From Pardosa pseudoannulata (taxonomy: Eukaryota > Arthropoda > Arachnida > Araneae > Lycosidae): a stretch of DNA of 64,000 bases. Under the pieces are notes generated by a model. The model did no database searches and was not told the origin of the DNA. It saw nothing but the letters and a program-made list of their open reading frames with translations. Below, in pieces: positions 1 to 11,538 of this stretch (position 1 is its first letter; each line of letters starts with the position of its first letter). The DNA is taken from contig CM063506.1 in the NCBI GenBank assembly GCA_032207245.1, forward strand, positions 35,640,309 through 35,704,308. Direction: 5' to 3'. Made by a program: the position numbers and the translations under genes.

Positions 1-279
1 CGTGATTGGGAAAACAGCGATACAGGTCGACGTGTCTTTGCACTAATTCCCAAGGTCAACTTGAGAAGACTTAATGATGACTTCAACATCAACCAACTGC
101 TTACAGGACATGGACCCTTTCCTGAGCATCAACATAGACTTTTTGGAAGATCTCCTGAATGCTGGTGTCGAGCTTCTATTGGATCGGTTGACCACCTAAT
201 CTTCGAGTGCCCCATTATGGACGTAATTAGAGCTTCAATGTTTCCAGAGAATTACAGAGAAGTTTCCTCGTCAATCTGA
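1..279 (+). pseudogene. 3' end of LINE ORF2 (Jockey/R1-like, partial)
   Basis: This is the C-terminal end of a non-LTR retrotransposon polyprotein, open at the left edge and ending in a stop at 277-279. The frame reads from base 1, so the Met at 61 is not a true start. Near base 10 lies a segment of the type WENSDTGRRVF, known from the end of the RNase H-like region. It is followed by LLTGHGPFPEHQHRL and a Cys/His knuckle (CWC, then DHLIFECP). This LTGHGPFP plus C/H arrangement is characteristic of Jockey/R1-group LINEs in arthropods. The reverse transcriptase itself lies outside the window, so I cannot say whether this copy is full length. Ancient truncation is the usual case. Confidence 0.75.
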
Positions 280-475
280 TCAACTCTTCAAAGTCTCGCC
301 AAGGTCTGAAGTCTATTTCCGAAGTCTGCAAGGAGCTGCTTAGGGACTCTTAACTTGTATATATTGTATATAGTCTGTATTGTATCTTAATGTATTTTCA
401 TGTTTTGTATTATTATCATTATGTAATTTTCTAATTGTCTGTATTTTATTAATAAAGGTAAAGGGACTCCATTGG
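280..475 (+). mobile_element. LINE 3' untranslated tail
   Basis: The AT-rich 3' tail of the LINE fragment above. An AATAAA polyadenylation signal sits at 451-456, followed within about 20 bases by non-LINE-like sequence. The exact 3' border and any target-site duplication could not be fixed because the 5' end is outside the window. Confidence 0.5.
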
Positions 476-1014
476 AACACGGAAACCGGCCCTAAGTTAG
501 GTCAAAATTGATGAGGAGCATTGAAAACTTGGAACCTGGATTCTCCCTTCGTAGCGGCCTCGTGACGTGGAGAATGCGTGGTGGAGTTGTGAAGTCTGGA
601 CAGGATGTAGCCTAGCCTGAACTGTGAAAACGAGTATGAAGGCTGGAGAGCTGATGTGGTGACATGTCATTATGGCTGTATGCTTTATGCCGGGACAGGA
701 CGGAATTCCACTTACATAATTCTGAAGTATTTGGTTATGTCTGTCGCGTTCTCATCAATTTCCATTTAAGATTTTTGATTGGCACTAAACTCCTTCGACT
801 GTTTTAAATATAATTTTTATGACTTTTTGTAGAGACTGGCTCGATACTTGCTATTAATAAAATCTCGGTTTTATACCCTTAAAATTTTTAGTCTTATCTC
901 TTCCCAGGTTCCGACTCGTTACGGCCATAACAATAATGTAACAAAAACCTTGTTGTTGTTTTCTGGCACTTGGTCAAACAAAGCAGATTAAGCCGTATAC
1001 TACCATATTAAGGC
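476..1014. other. intergenic, nothing recognised
   Basis: Moderately GC-richer around 480-720, then AT-rich. No ORF, RNA gene or repeat partner inside the window was recognised. Confidence 0.4.
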
Positions 1015-1297
1015 AAAGGTGCCCCTTTCATTTTAATAAGCACCTCTTAGGTGAAAAGAACGACTTTTCTCAAGTGCGTCCTCGTAATTTTGAAGCAGGA
1101 TCAAGCAGAAGATCCATAGACTTGGCCTGCCACCACCAGAGGTATTTATTGAGAACTTGGAGGACATTGTGACCATCAAAATATTTTACGTGCCCCAGCC
1201 CCTTTAATGAACACGGCGGTTTTAGACTGACTCGGGTTCCGAACCCGCAAACTCTCAGTTACGAAATCATTGCCTTGACTGAGCTACAGCGGTTCCC
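1015..1297 (-). mobile_element. tRNA-derived SINE
   Basis: Reading the minus strand from about 1297, there is a tRNA-like head with an A box of the form TGTAGCTCAGTC (1276-1287) and a B box GGGTTCGGAACCC (1233-1245), spaced as in a Pol III promoter. A non-tRNA body runs on towards 1015. It is not a functional tRNA: the acceptor stem is not paired and no CCA-proximal end is seen. The 3' border is uncertain. Confidence 0.5.
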
Positions 1298-1806
1298 AAA
1301 AACCTAGTTTCGGTTCTATATATATTTTCTGACTGCTCTGGTAATTACACGAGAACCTGGTATGCTAAAAGCGTACTGAAAACAGTAGTAAAATCGTCGA
1401 CGGTCCGTTGAATACCTTTTTCTTCAGTCATTTAGCCGTCACTTTCGACTTAGGCTTTCAGATTTCCGACAGTTTTGTCTTACAAGGAGATATATTATCC
1501 AGGGGTTATGGATTTATCTCCCTTGTATTAGGAGTTGTCACTTTATGATTTTCTCCGCTGCACTGGTTGTTGCCCGCGACTCACATGTGCTTAGAAAAAA
1601 AAGGTTTGGTTTCTGTAACAGTAGTGAATTTATTTGTGTCATATACAAGTGAAGCAGAAAAAATCGATGCAGTACTAGATGATCCAACCCTGAGTCAAGC
1701 ACACAATAAGCTAAATGATTTTTATTGAATAGCTGCGTTTTTAGTTATTTCGATGTAACTCCGAATGATTAATTCATTATTTTTATCTGGATGTCTTTAC
1801 ACTGAA
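1298..1806. other. intergenic; one imperfect hairpin
   Basis: No gene seen. An inverted repeat, TACAAGGAGATA against TATCTCCCTTGTA, lies at about 1480-1530 with a loop near 20 bases. It may be a decayed transposon end. Confidence 0.35.
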
Positions 1807-2874
1807 CAGCCATTACATTATGACCACCCTATTAATAACATGTAAGACCACCAGCACCCGGCGTGGCATTGACTCCACAAGGTGCTAATAGGTAGTCTGA
1901 GGTAACTGATACTAAGCGCTCATCAACTGGTCCTGCAATTCCCGAACACTTCGAGGGGGTAGCGTGGCAGCATGAATTTGGGTTTTCCAGGTGGGACCAC
2001 AAATGATCATTGTATTAATATCAAGTGAATTTGGAGCCAAGACATGACTTGAATGTTCCTAGAACCACTTCCTGACGATTTGACCCTAATGACATGTTCT
2101 GTTGGTAAATACCATCCCCTACGGAAATACTGTAATTCTTAGTGTGAACCTGTCTGCAACGATGTTCTCGTAGCACACAAACGAGGGATTTTTCCATTGG
2201 GATTATGGGTCTTAATGCTACATGAAAACATTGCCCACACTATAACTCCGCCACTGGCTTGTGTCCATTCAACTGTGTATTTACACGCCCGTCGATGTGA
2301 TAGACCAGAAACGTGATTCGTTGGTTTCTTGCCCATTACAGAAGCATCTGGAAATGACGTGCCGTCAGTACAGGGACATGCTTCGGCCTCCGGTGATGTC
2401 CCATACAGAGCAATGTATGCTGTACAATGTGTTGAGAAACACTGTCTGAGTCACTATTGTTGTAGCTGGTAATGATTTCGGCTTTTGTAGATCTTCCGTC
2501 ACAGTGAACAATGCGTAGCAAACTCCGTTCTCCTCTGGAAACAATGCGCCGTGGGCGACACACCGATGGCCGGCGACTTATCGTTTCACCATCCATACAC
2601 CATTTTCGATATATGCTCACAACAACTGCACATGAACAGCCCACTAAACTCGTCGTTTCTGAGATTGATGTTCCCAGTCGCCGATATCATAACAATTTTA
2701 CCTTTAGCGAAGTTCGATAAATCAGCTGTTTTTCCTATTATGTCGCTAATCGTACTATGTTTGGAAAGACAATGCATAGTCGCTTTATTTACTTCAACAT
2801 CAACCTCGCACGCTCAGTGGTTTTGTTCCTGGGCGAGCCCATTGCTATAAATGGAGAGTGATCATAATGTACTG
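1807..2874 (-). mobile_element. Tc1-like DNA transposon, decayed
   Basis: The outer limits are set by imperfect terminal inverted repeats: CAGCCATTACATTATGACC at the low-coordinate end and the complement of CAGTACATTATGATCAC at 2856-2874. The length, about 1.07 kb, is in the range expected for a Tc1 relative with a short interior. The transposase lies on the minus strand and is broken. Flanking TA dinucleotides are not clear, which fits age. Confidence 0.7.
1815..2745 (-). pseudogene. Tc1-like transposase pseudogene
   Basis: This is a broken Tc1/mariner-superfamily transposase that would have cut and rejoined the element ends. Reading minus, an N-terminal GKTADLSNFAKG segment (about 2700-2745) belongs to the first helix-turn-helix. 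After a frameshift comes a long open piece (2336-2644) with RKWCMDG and SRRPSVCRPRR, the linker and GRPR-like region. A further frameshift leads to an ESRFW block near 2310, where the catalytic Asp expected before ESRF is Asn. SGGVIVWAMF follows, and a LVESMPRR segment near 1860-1886 marks the usual C-terminus. Several stops and frame changes show that it is dead. Family assignment rests on these motifs. Confidence 0.75.
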
Positions 2875-3201
2875 ACTCTTCGGTGTTTGTGCCTGGGTTC
2901 ATAAAAACTTTTTAAAATATACTCTTAAAAAGATTCCAAATGTATCATATCAATACGAAAGTATTATAAAAAATAGAAACACATAAAAAAGCAGATACAG
3001 ATTACTAGGAAATTTATATTATCTCTTTTCGCATATAATAACATGCCACCTTGTGATATTACATAGAAAGAAAATTTAGTTTGTCGCTTTGAATAAATAA
3101 AGAATTGAAAGGATTAAATAAAATATTGTTAAAGTTAAGTTTATTATTATAAACATTATTGTTATAAATAGGTTTCTCTGTAAATGAAAGCAAAATCCTA
3201 C
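2875..3201. other. AT-rich, nothing recognised
   Basis: Intergenic or intronic AT-rich sequence. If the candidate exon that follows is real, this stretch would be its downstream intron on the minus strand. Confidence 0.35.
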
Positions 3202-3433
3202 CTCCTGAATCTTTTCTCACCAGGGCCACCAGCTGCATGTATCGTGCAACTGAAAAGGCTGCAACAGGTTGTTCGATGTCTTCATCCGTTGTCCACTGTG
3301 GACATCTCATGACTTGCTTAAGTGTATCGCGCATGACTCGCTCCAAGGGCGGGACTCGAGTTGAGGATATGGAAGATAGGATTCCTGCTAGCAGCATCAG
3401 GAGTTCTATGAACATGGCATATGCCGGCGCAAG
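3202..3433 (-). CDS. candidate internal exon, unrecognised protein
   Basis: A 232-bp block visibly richer in GC than its AT-rich surroundings, open on the minus strand and bordered by splice-like sites. Upstream is an acceptor, TTTCAACCGACAG, ending at 3434. Downstream is a donor, GATTCAGGAG|GTAGGA, with GT at 3201-3200. Translation gives about 77 codons. They start with LAPAYAMFIELLMLLAGIL, a hydrophobic stretch that could be a membrane helix or signal anchor, and continue into a soluble, charged part containing VPPLERVMRD and QCPQW-like aromatic residues (observed CPQWTTDEDIEQ). The codon frame stays open past the donor for some distance, but composition falls to background there, which supports the exon end. 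I do not recognise the family. An acceptor-like TTCTCACCAG at 3214-3223 on the plus strand makes the opposite strand a weaker alternative. No partner exon was found in the window. Confidence 0.4.
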
Positions 3434-4070
3434 CTGTCGGTTGAAATTTACAAAAGAAATTTATATATTGTTTGTCATTCTTAATCGGATTGACTGTGAA
3501 AATGAATGTGAACAACTTTGTTTATAGATGATAACCTTGAAAAGGCAACAACATATATTTAAATCAAAACAGCACAGTACAAGCATTGAACGTTTTAGCC
3601 GTTTTCAGAAGAACAACCATTTTTGTCTTTCTCCTTTTCTCTTTCTGTTGCCATTTCTCAATAGAGAAATTTACCTCTCATGGAGTTTGGTTTTGACGTA
3701 ACATTGTGCATTGTGCTGGCTTGTAGTTGACCACATTGTCATTGGCCTGTCCTGGTTTAATGGTTTTAATTGCAAAGAACAAATCCTATTTTAATATATA
3801 ATAAGATTATTAACCCCTAAGGATGTTATCTTAATCCCTTATCCCTTCTGAATAAAAACGATTTTGAGAAATTCCAATTGAGGGGTAACTTACTAAGAAT
3901 GTAAAACTTGATTAGATGGTTCTAAAATGGATGGTTCTTCAGTTATAATTAGATATAAGATATTTGACCAATCTTGGAAGGAATAATCTTGGATGGTTGG
4001 TTTAGGTTTTTTGGAGCAAGATCCAAGCTAGGATATGCTGCTCCACAGAGGGAGAAATTTTAAACAAAAT
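3434..4070. other. intergenic, nothing recognised
   Basis: AT-rich sequence with no supported gene or repeat copy. Confidence 0.35.

Positions 4071-4620
<550 letters not shown>

Positions 4621-4674
<54 letters not shown>
4621..4674. repeat. (TA)n microsatellite
   Basis: Uninterrupted TA run of about 50 bases. Confidence 0.95.
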
Positions 4675-4678
<4 letters not shown>

Positions 4679-7053
4679 AAAAGCAGAAGCAACTATCAGT
4701 CAAATATTTAAAAGAAAGAATACCAGTAAAAATGACTTAAAGATTGATATTAAAACTTTTTAAAATTAAACAAGGTTAAAAACGCCAATGCGGATGAGAA
4801 ATTCGAATAGTTTTGAGTGGGGGGGGGGGAAATCTTGGAGGTGCCTGTAAAATAAAGTTGAAGAATAGAACTTTCATTTGACACCAGAATAATTTAAATG
4901 GTTAAGATTTCTTCGAATTTGAATCTAAATAATAGTGATAGCAAAAAGTAGATTTTTTGTAAAATATTTTCTACTGAAGTTTTTTTAAAAATCAGTATGT
5001 AGTGTGATTAACAAAGGAATATATATTAAATGTCTTTTCTTAAAATCGCAAAGCGTTATTTTATCTCAAGAATACAACTTAGCAGCTAGGAAGCAGTTGG
5101 GAAATCAGATAGCAGTTAAGCAAGGCTTGCAATTAGGAATATAATTTATTAAATGAAATTATCTTAAAATATAGCAGATAGTAAATTTAACAGTTAAAGC
5201 TCTTTACGAATAAAAGGAAACACATGTTTCTAAAGAAAAGTCTTTTAAGGATTTTTTTTTTCAGTTTGAATTTTTCCTTTCAAAATTATTCTTTGGAAAA
5301 CCATGTATTGAAAATATTTCAGTAACAAGCTTTAATAAAAAGGGAAAAATACACTTTAAAATAATTTTAGGAAACGAAAATAACAGCCTGATTTGGAGAG
5401 AATTTTAAAATACTTCACATAATGTATTTTTAGCTATCGTTTTGAATTAGTGTCACCTTCCGTACACTTCGTTTCTTTTATTATAAATGCTTAAGAGGAA
5501 ATCAATAGCAGTAAAACGTAAATCAGACAATACGCTGGTTGCAAATGTCACAGTTTATGAATCATCTTTCTTTCCTTGTATAAAATTTTAGAAAGTTGAA
5601 AGAAAACTACTTGTATTCAAACATAAAATGAAATTTGAAAAACCCTTATAAATTAATTTTGTAATTTTCAGTTCGAATTTAGCTGTCAGAACACGTATTT
5701 TTATTTGATATATCCCTTATCTAATTTTCCTTTAACTCCTTAATACACAGTTTTTTTAAAAAAGGAAGGCAAAAAAAAACTTTTTTTTGTATAAAAAACA
5801 CAATTAAGAATGTTATTTTACCAAAAAATTTACAAAAATACAAAAATAATAAAAATATTTATTGCATTTTTGGATTTTGATAACACTGCAGAAAATAGTC
5901 GACTATTGTAATATTGCAAGCATATCGACTTTTTTTTTAATTTTTCTTTTCGAATTCCCATTTCAGAATAAATATTATTATCAGTTAAAATACTTATTTA
6001 TACTTTTAAAACATAAATAATAACAATACTAGTATTTATAAAATTAATCAAAATTTTCTTTTGTGTGATATATTTCGAAACAAGGTAGAGATATCAAGGT
6101 AGAGATATAAACAAGGAAGAAATAAGTCGTAAGTGATAAGTAGAAAAATTTTTTATACTTGAATAAGCAAGTGTTATAGATTACAAGCCCATGTAAATGA
6201 TAAATATCAATAAAACGATTTTTTTTTTCTTTCACATTGTTATTTTCAATTCTCGATTGCATTCGAGTGTGAAAAGTTATAGCAAAATAAAGTACAACGC
6301 CGCTCGAATTATCTCAAGTGTGCACTGTTTGGTCAGTTTAAGTGCGCTTGAGTTAACTCGAACATGCACGTTAAGGGGTTAATTTCGCTACACTGATTAG
6401 GCAAAAGAAATAAAACAACGGAGAGGCACAGAAGTTTAATAAATTCTTTCATTAAAGTATGATTCAATGATATTTATGAGAGGTAGTTATTGAGAGAAGT
6501 TATTTAATTTTATTCCTAATAACCATTACTAGGTTGAATCTATGTTTACGGATTATGCCGAATCCTATGCGATAGTAGTCAAATTCTAGACGCCATATTT
6601 CTGAGAAACTTTACAACTGTGGTAGATTGAAATGTTTTATGTTTTGAAATATTTTTATAAAGAAATAGCATTTGTTAAATGAATTATCACATTCAAAACA
6701 ATACACATATATAACTATCCACAATATGTTGAAGTTTGACTCCTACAGTAAAGAAATACAGTAATTGGGAATTATTATTCAACATCTCACGGGCAACACA
6801 GTACACGTACTGGACTTTCAGTTGTTAATAAACTGTTCTATTCTTCAACAATCAGTAGTATACGAGATTTATTGTACATTTCTATTAATACGTTTATCTT
6901 CAATATTGGATCGAAACTTTCGTTCGAAAAATTTTAAGACCCAGACCGAAGGCTGGGTGCGAAGCAGCTTGTTTTATATTGTTTTATTACATTATCTAAA
7001 CTTTTTTGTTGATTAATGAGATTGATGTAATGTCTGTAATGTTTCCTATTTAA
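4675..7053. other. AT-rich intergenic DNA
   Basis: No supported gene. It contains a G9 homopolymer at 4821-4829 and a 21-bp imperfect hairpin at 6304-6361 (CTCAAGTGTGCACT arm against AGTGCGCTTGAG). Short open frames here are AT-rich and lack motifs. Confidence 0.4.
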
Positions 7054-7306
7054 ATTATTATTATTATTAGATTATTAGATTTATTATTATTAGATTATTA
7101 GATTATTATTATTAGTTATTAGATTTATTATTATTAGATTATTAGATTATTATTATTAGTTTTTAGGTTTATTATTATTATTAGATTAATAGATTTATTA
7201 TTATTAGATTATTAGATTATTATTATTAGTTATTAGATTTATTGTTATTATTATTAGATTATTAGATTTAATTATTATTAGATTATTAGACTATTATTAT
7301 TGTTAG
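7054..7306. repeat. TTA/TTAGAT minisatellite
   Basis: Compound repeat built from TTATTATTATTAGATTATTA units with expansions of TTA. Typical slippage-derived simple-sequence DNA. Confidence 0.9.
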
Positions 7307-7950
7307 ATCATTTTTATTTACTCTTACATGATTTTCCAAGATTTCAAAATAAACTATGAAATCGGGTTTACAACCAGGCGTAACATATCTTGTCATCATT
7401 TTGGCTATCATTTCCAAAAGTTGCCACCAAAATGAAAGCTGGTTTCTTAAACTTGGATTCTGTACAGTAAAAAATTATATTTAAGGTAGAGCTACAATTA
7501 TCTGGATAAATCGGGAGCAAAACGATCCGATTAACGAATAATCTAAATAATTGCGATTTTTTAAAAATTCCCTCCCAACTTTTCCAAGTTTAGTCTTGGC
7601 AATTGTACTAGTGCATATTTCAACAAGTATTTCGTATAATAATTTGGTAGAATAATTTCAATGGCGCATAAAAAAGACCTGCATTCTGAATTCTGTTATT
7701 GTATTTGTGTTAATGTAAAATGTCATTAAAATAATTAGCAGTAAAAATGTACTGGTGATTTTGTATTAAGGACGTAATCCACCTAAACTACGAAAATTAC
7801 GGTAAAGACGGATTTCAGTGCAAATGTTTTGGAGAAGGCAGGAGAAAAACACATGTTCCTTGATCGATTTGGTTAAATGGATAATCCAGTTGATCAGTGT
7901 CAAGATAGTTTGTACTCTACTGCACTTAAAAATTTATGCTTTATGTATCT
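7307..7950. other. intergenic, nothing recognised
   Basis: AT-rich sequence. Its right edge supplies the 8-bp target site ATGTATCT (7943-7950) of the next element. Confidence 0.35.
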
Positions 7951-8429
7951 GGGGACTGCTTAAGAATTGGGTTCCCCTTGGCAAATTTGGCGAAAATATT
8001 GGAGATATTTACTAAAACACAAAGTTAATCCATCCAAACATTGTATTTCTTGCCTTTCCTGTCGACTTAATGCACAGTGCGCAATGGTAATAGAATTATA
8101 TACTCTTACTTAATTAAAGGAAACGATTTGAAAACCAGACATTTATATTTATGGTCAATTAATCCCTTAACAGTTTACAAACGCAACAGCTCCAAATTAT
8201 TAAAAATCATCCATAGTGAACCATTAATGGTTTATTATATCTAATTTTTTTTAAGCTTTGCGTGCTTTTAATATATAAGGAAAGAGTTACACAAGGATGC
8301 AAATATCATATAAATTATAATATAGATACCGATTGTTTGGACACGGTGAGATCAGGAGAAAATGTTAGGCGACCATACTGAAATTATTATCGCCAAGTTG
8401 GCGGGGGAACCCAGTTCTTTAGTCAAGCC
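7951..8429 (-). mobile_element. non-autonomous TIR element, copy A (hAT-like MITE)
   Basis: A 479-bp element with imperfect terminal inverted repeats. One end reads GGCTTGACTAAAGAACTGGG (minus, from 8429) and the other GGGGACTGCTTAAGAATTGGG (from 7951), followed on both sides by TTCCCC and a GGCGA-type motif. Flanks ATGTATCT (7943-7950) and ATGCATCT (8430-8437) look like an 8-bp target-site duplication with one mismatch. Eight-bp duplications fit the hAT superfamily. No coding capacity. Copies B and C lie at 9171 and 10331. Confidence 0.7.
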
Positions 8430-9002
8430 ATGCATCTCATTTCAAAATCAATTACGAATTAATAAAAACAATTCAAGAAAACGTTTCTAATCTGCAGTTT
8501 ACAAAATTATTTCAATATTTTACAAGTAAGGTATTTTACAGATAAGAATACCATATTGACCAATTATAGCCATACTAGAACAGACTAAGATAAGGTTAAT
8601 ATGATAATGTTCAATATGTAAAACACTGTTAATTTCTAGAAGATACTATTCTTTATGTAGTTATAAAGTATTACCTTGACTGGTTTGGAAGTTCCATGGA
8701 TTTCAAAGACTGTTTCTTTAAGTTATATGTGTTAAAAAGGAAGCAAGAAAGTTAGGTAAGTTTAATATTTATAACTTTTTACTAATGATTGTTGATAGAG
8801 TAAAGGTTTCGAAATAATTTTAAAAGCATTGTTGAATTGTTGTTATGAAATAAATTAATTTTTATTCTAACAATGAAAGAGTTTTTGCTACAGTAATGCA
8901 GTTTTCAACAATAGGTAAAGGAAGAATAATTGTATTATGCTTTCTCTATTATCTAATTTTTTAATAATACTTGTGTTACCGTAATTTCTGTAATAATATT
9001 CA
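8430..9002. other. intergenic, nothing recognised
   Basis: AT-rich sequence between MITE copy A and the LINE remnant. No gene seen. Confidence 0.35.
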
Positions 9003-9170
9003 ACGGCACATAGCGGTAACCTTCTTCTTATTCTTGATTGGCGCGCCAGCCCAGGGTGGGCCATGGCTTTCAACAGAATCGAGTTCCAGGCTTGTTTTTT
9101 CTTGGATAGACTCTTCCAGTTTTTGATTTTTAGGATCTATAAGTCTATTTCAAGGCAGTCAATCCACCGA

Positions 9171-9646
9171 GGCTTGACTAAACAACTGGGTTCCCCCGCG
9201 AACTTGGCGATAATGGTTTAGGTATGGTCGCCTAACATTTTCTCCTGATTTCCCCGTGTTCAAACAATCTGTATCTATATTATAATTTATACTAGCATAT
9301 AGCCCGTCAGATGACGGGATCAGTAAAATTTTTAATTTTCCAGCATTGTTAAGTACCCTATAAAGCAGGTAATAAAATGGTTTATGTTTTGGCTGAGAAT
9401 TATCTGGTACGCGCTCAATAATTTGTTTATCTTCATATCCATAAATATAAATGTCCGGTTTTCAAGTCGTTTTCTTTAATTAAGTAAGAATATATAATTT
9501 ATTACAATGGTGCACTGTGCATTAATTAAAGTCACCAGAAAAAGCAAGAAATACAATGTTTGGATAGATTACCTTTGTGTTTTAATAACTATCGCCAATA
9601 TTTTCGCCAAATTTGCCAAGGGGAACCCAATTCTTAAGTAGTCCAA
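9171..9646 (+). mobile_element. non-autonomous TIR element, copy B (inserted in LINE)
   Basis: A second copy of the 480-bp element, inverted relative to copy A. Perfect 8-bp duplications TCCACCGA flank it (9163-9170 and 9647-9654) and lie inside the LINE reading frame, so insertion came after the LINE. Its middle differs from A: positions 9292-9405 are a Helitron 3' terminal fragment in place of the A-type interior. Confidence 0.8.
9292..9405 (-). mobile_element. Helitron 3' terminal fragment
   Basis: Reading minus, it ends in a CCCGTC...GACGGG hairpin followed by CTATATGCTAG, the 3' terminus of the Helitron family described at 52412 and 48908. It sits within MITE copy B. The 5' part is absent. 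Confidence 0.65.
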
Positions 9647-10330
9647 TCCACCGAATTCTTGGTCATTCCCTTTTAATAACTCCCAATGGTTTGGCCTCGA
9701 AAATCCTCTTGGTGGATCGGTCGTCATACATTCTAATTACGTGTTCTGCCCATTTCAAATGTTGAATAGAAATGAATTTTATTATGTTTGGCTCCATAAA
9801 AATCTTATGGATTTCGGAATTTCTTCTTCTCTTCCAGGTGTCGCTGCATTTCAAACCTTCTAAAATGCTGCGGAGAACTTTTCTTTCGAAAACAGCCAGT
9901 CTCTTTGTTTCTTTCAGTTAATGTCCATGTTTCAGCAGCGTATGAGAGGATTGGTCGAATTAATGTCTTATAAAGGAATAACTTTGTTCTTCTGTTTATG
10001 GGATTAGATTTGAGATATTTGTGGATACCAAAAAAACGTCTGGTTGCGGCAGAAACTCTGTTGCGAACTTCCCGCTAACTATCATTGTTAACACTTAGTT
10101 CGGAACCTAAATAGGTAAAGCTGTTAACACTTTCGAATCTACAGTCATTTATTTCAAAATAGGGTTCACTATAGCTAGTATTTGTCATGTATTTGGTCTT
10201 TTTTTCTGGTTGATTAAAAGATGCACATATCCGTAACCAGGTCTCCCATATACATCATTATTTTTAACTAAAAAACTTAATTTAGTATAAAAATATATGA
10301 TATAAACACTATTATTTTATAACAACTGTA

Positions 10331-11043
10331 GGCTTGAGTAAAGAACAGGGTACGCCCTCAACTAGGCGACAATGGTTTGAGTATGGTCACCTAACATTTT
10401 CTCCTGATCTCGCAGTGTTCAAACAATCTGTATCTACATTATAATTTATATGATATTTGCATCCAGCTCTCCTTGTGTAACTCCTTTGTTTTATATTAAA
10501 AGATGGCAATACTTAAAAAAATGAGATGTAACAAACCATTAATGGTTCATTATGGTTGCTTTTAATAATTTTGAGCTGTTACCTTTGTAAACTGTTAAGG
10601 GATTAAGGCCGTATCCCAGTTCGGGGCGCCCGCCGAACCAAGTTCAGTGAGCACGCCAAGCGTGGGCGATGTCGCCAAATTCTAGAACCCAGTTTTCTTT
10701 AAAACCTTCCTCTGTTTTTTATTTTCTATTTTTTTTAATTTGTATTCATCTTAACAAAATTTCAAACCTTTTTTTTCTTTAAAATATGCTTTGAAAATGG
10801 GTATAAACTTAATTCAAAACAAAACTTAAATTGTAAACATCACTTGGCGACAATTTGGCGATCACTTGTACAAAAATAGAGCCAAAAACATGGCCGCCGG
10901 TCCCCGGAACTGGGATTCTACCTGGATTGATTGCCTATGAATATAAATGTCCGGTTTCCAAGTCGGTTTGTTTAATTAAGTAAGAATTTATAATTCTATT
11001 ACGATAGCGCAATATAAAAAATCCATTGCGATAATATTTTCAG
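10331..11043 (+). mobile_element. non-autonomous TIR element, copy C, with nested insert
   Basis: A third copy of the element. The left terminus, GGCTTGAGTAAAGAACAGGG, is recognisable, and the internal segments match copy A (for example ATAAATGTCCGGTTT near 10940). The right terminus is eroded. It is interrupted at 10606-10921 by an unrelated inverted-repeat element. Confidence 0.6.
10606..10921. mobile_element. short TIR element nested in copy C
   Basis: GC-rich ends facing each other: CGTATCCCAGTTCGGGG at about 10610-10626 and the complement of GAATCCCAGTTCCGGGG at about 10902-10918. They enclose a roughly 315-bp AT-rich interior without an ORF. Flanks GGATTA and GGATTG may be a short target duplication. 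Confidence 0.5.
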
Positions 11044-11369
11044 TAATTAAAGCTTTAACTACATGTAAATTTTTAAAGCAATGATTCAAAATTCCACTGT
11101 TCGTATGGAATCCAAAACAGAAGCAACATTTTTAAAAATGTAGCTGGATATTTAAATAGGCTTTTTTATAACAATAAATGCAAACCCAACGGATGCATAA
11201 TACAGACAAATAAGTCTTTCTACCTGACCATTTGGCATTGCATTTATTCCTATGTTATGACACAAAGGTTTTACATTCTATTAAAATTTTTCGTCCTTTT
11301 ACCAAAAGTTAGTATCAAGGTTTGTTTTAATATCTTGAAAGTTGAATTGGGGTAACCACCTTTCATCTT
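11044..11369. other. intergenic, nothing recognised
   Basis: AT-rich sequence, no supported feature. Confidence 0.35.
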
Positions 11370-11538
11370 TCAGTCTTGTGCCGAAGAAGGGTGTTGCTCT
11401 GCTGTACCGGAATTTGTGGGTTTGAATTCCAATGCGGGCATAAATGTACAGTTCGGAGTTGGTTTTAAGCAGTTGGTCCCAGTTTCAGCCCTCATGTAGC
11501 GAAAAAGTAGACTATAGCACTCCCAACCAAACCAAAAC
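11370..11538 (+). mobile_element. tRNA-derived SINE, (CAAAC)-tailed family
   Basis: A diverged plus-strand copy of the SINE at 40141-40324. It has a B-box-like GGGTTTGAATTCCAAT (about 11418-11433), then a shared body with TTTTAAGCAGT.GGTCCC and GTAGACTATAGCA, ending in CCAACCAAACCAAAA. The A-box region is eroded. Confidence 0.65.

Larger units (their letters stand above)
9003..10201 (-). pseudogene. LINE reverse transcriptase C-terminal remnant
   Basis: Minus-strand remnant of a non-LTR retrotransposon ORF2, in pieces. From about 10200 downwards it shows FTYLGSELS, then EVRNRVSAATRRFF, then YKTLIRPILSYAAETWTLTE, the conserved thumb and C-terminal region of LINE reverse transcriptases. An intact stretch (9663-9854) contains CSDTWKRRRNSEIHK and LKWAEHVIRM, the usual signature before the C-terminus. 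It resumes beyond an inserted MITE with SVDCLEIDL, a stop, and then WNSILLKAMAHPGLA. At least one frameshift (near 9860-9890) and two in-frame stops are visible. The catalytic YxDD part is missing. The MITE at 9171-9646 was inserted into it. The clade is uncertain and could be RTE-like. Confidence 0.7.

Noticed and set aside
6765..7016. 83-codon frame ending FYIVLLHYLNFFVD
   Set aside because: AT-rich composition, no motif and no splice-like context. Length is unremarkable for such DNA.
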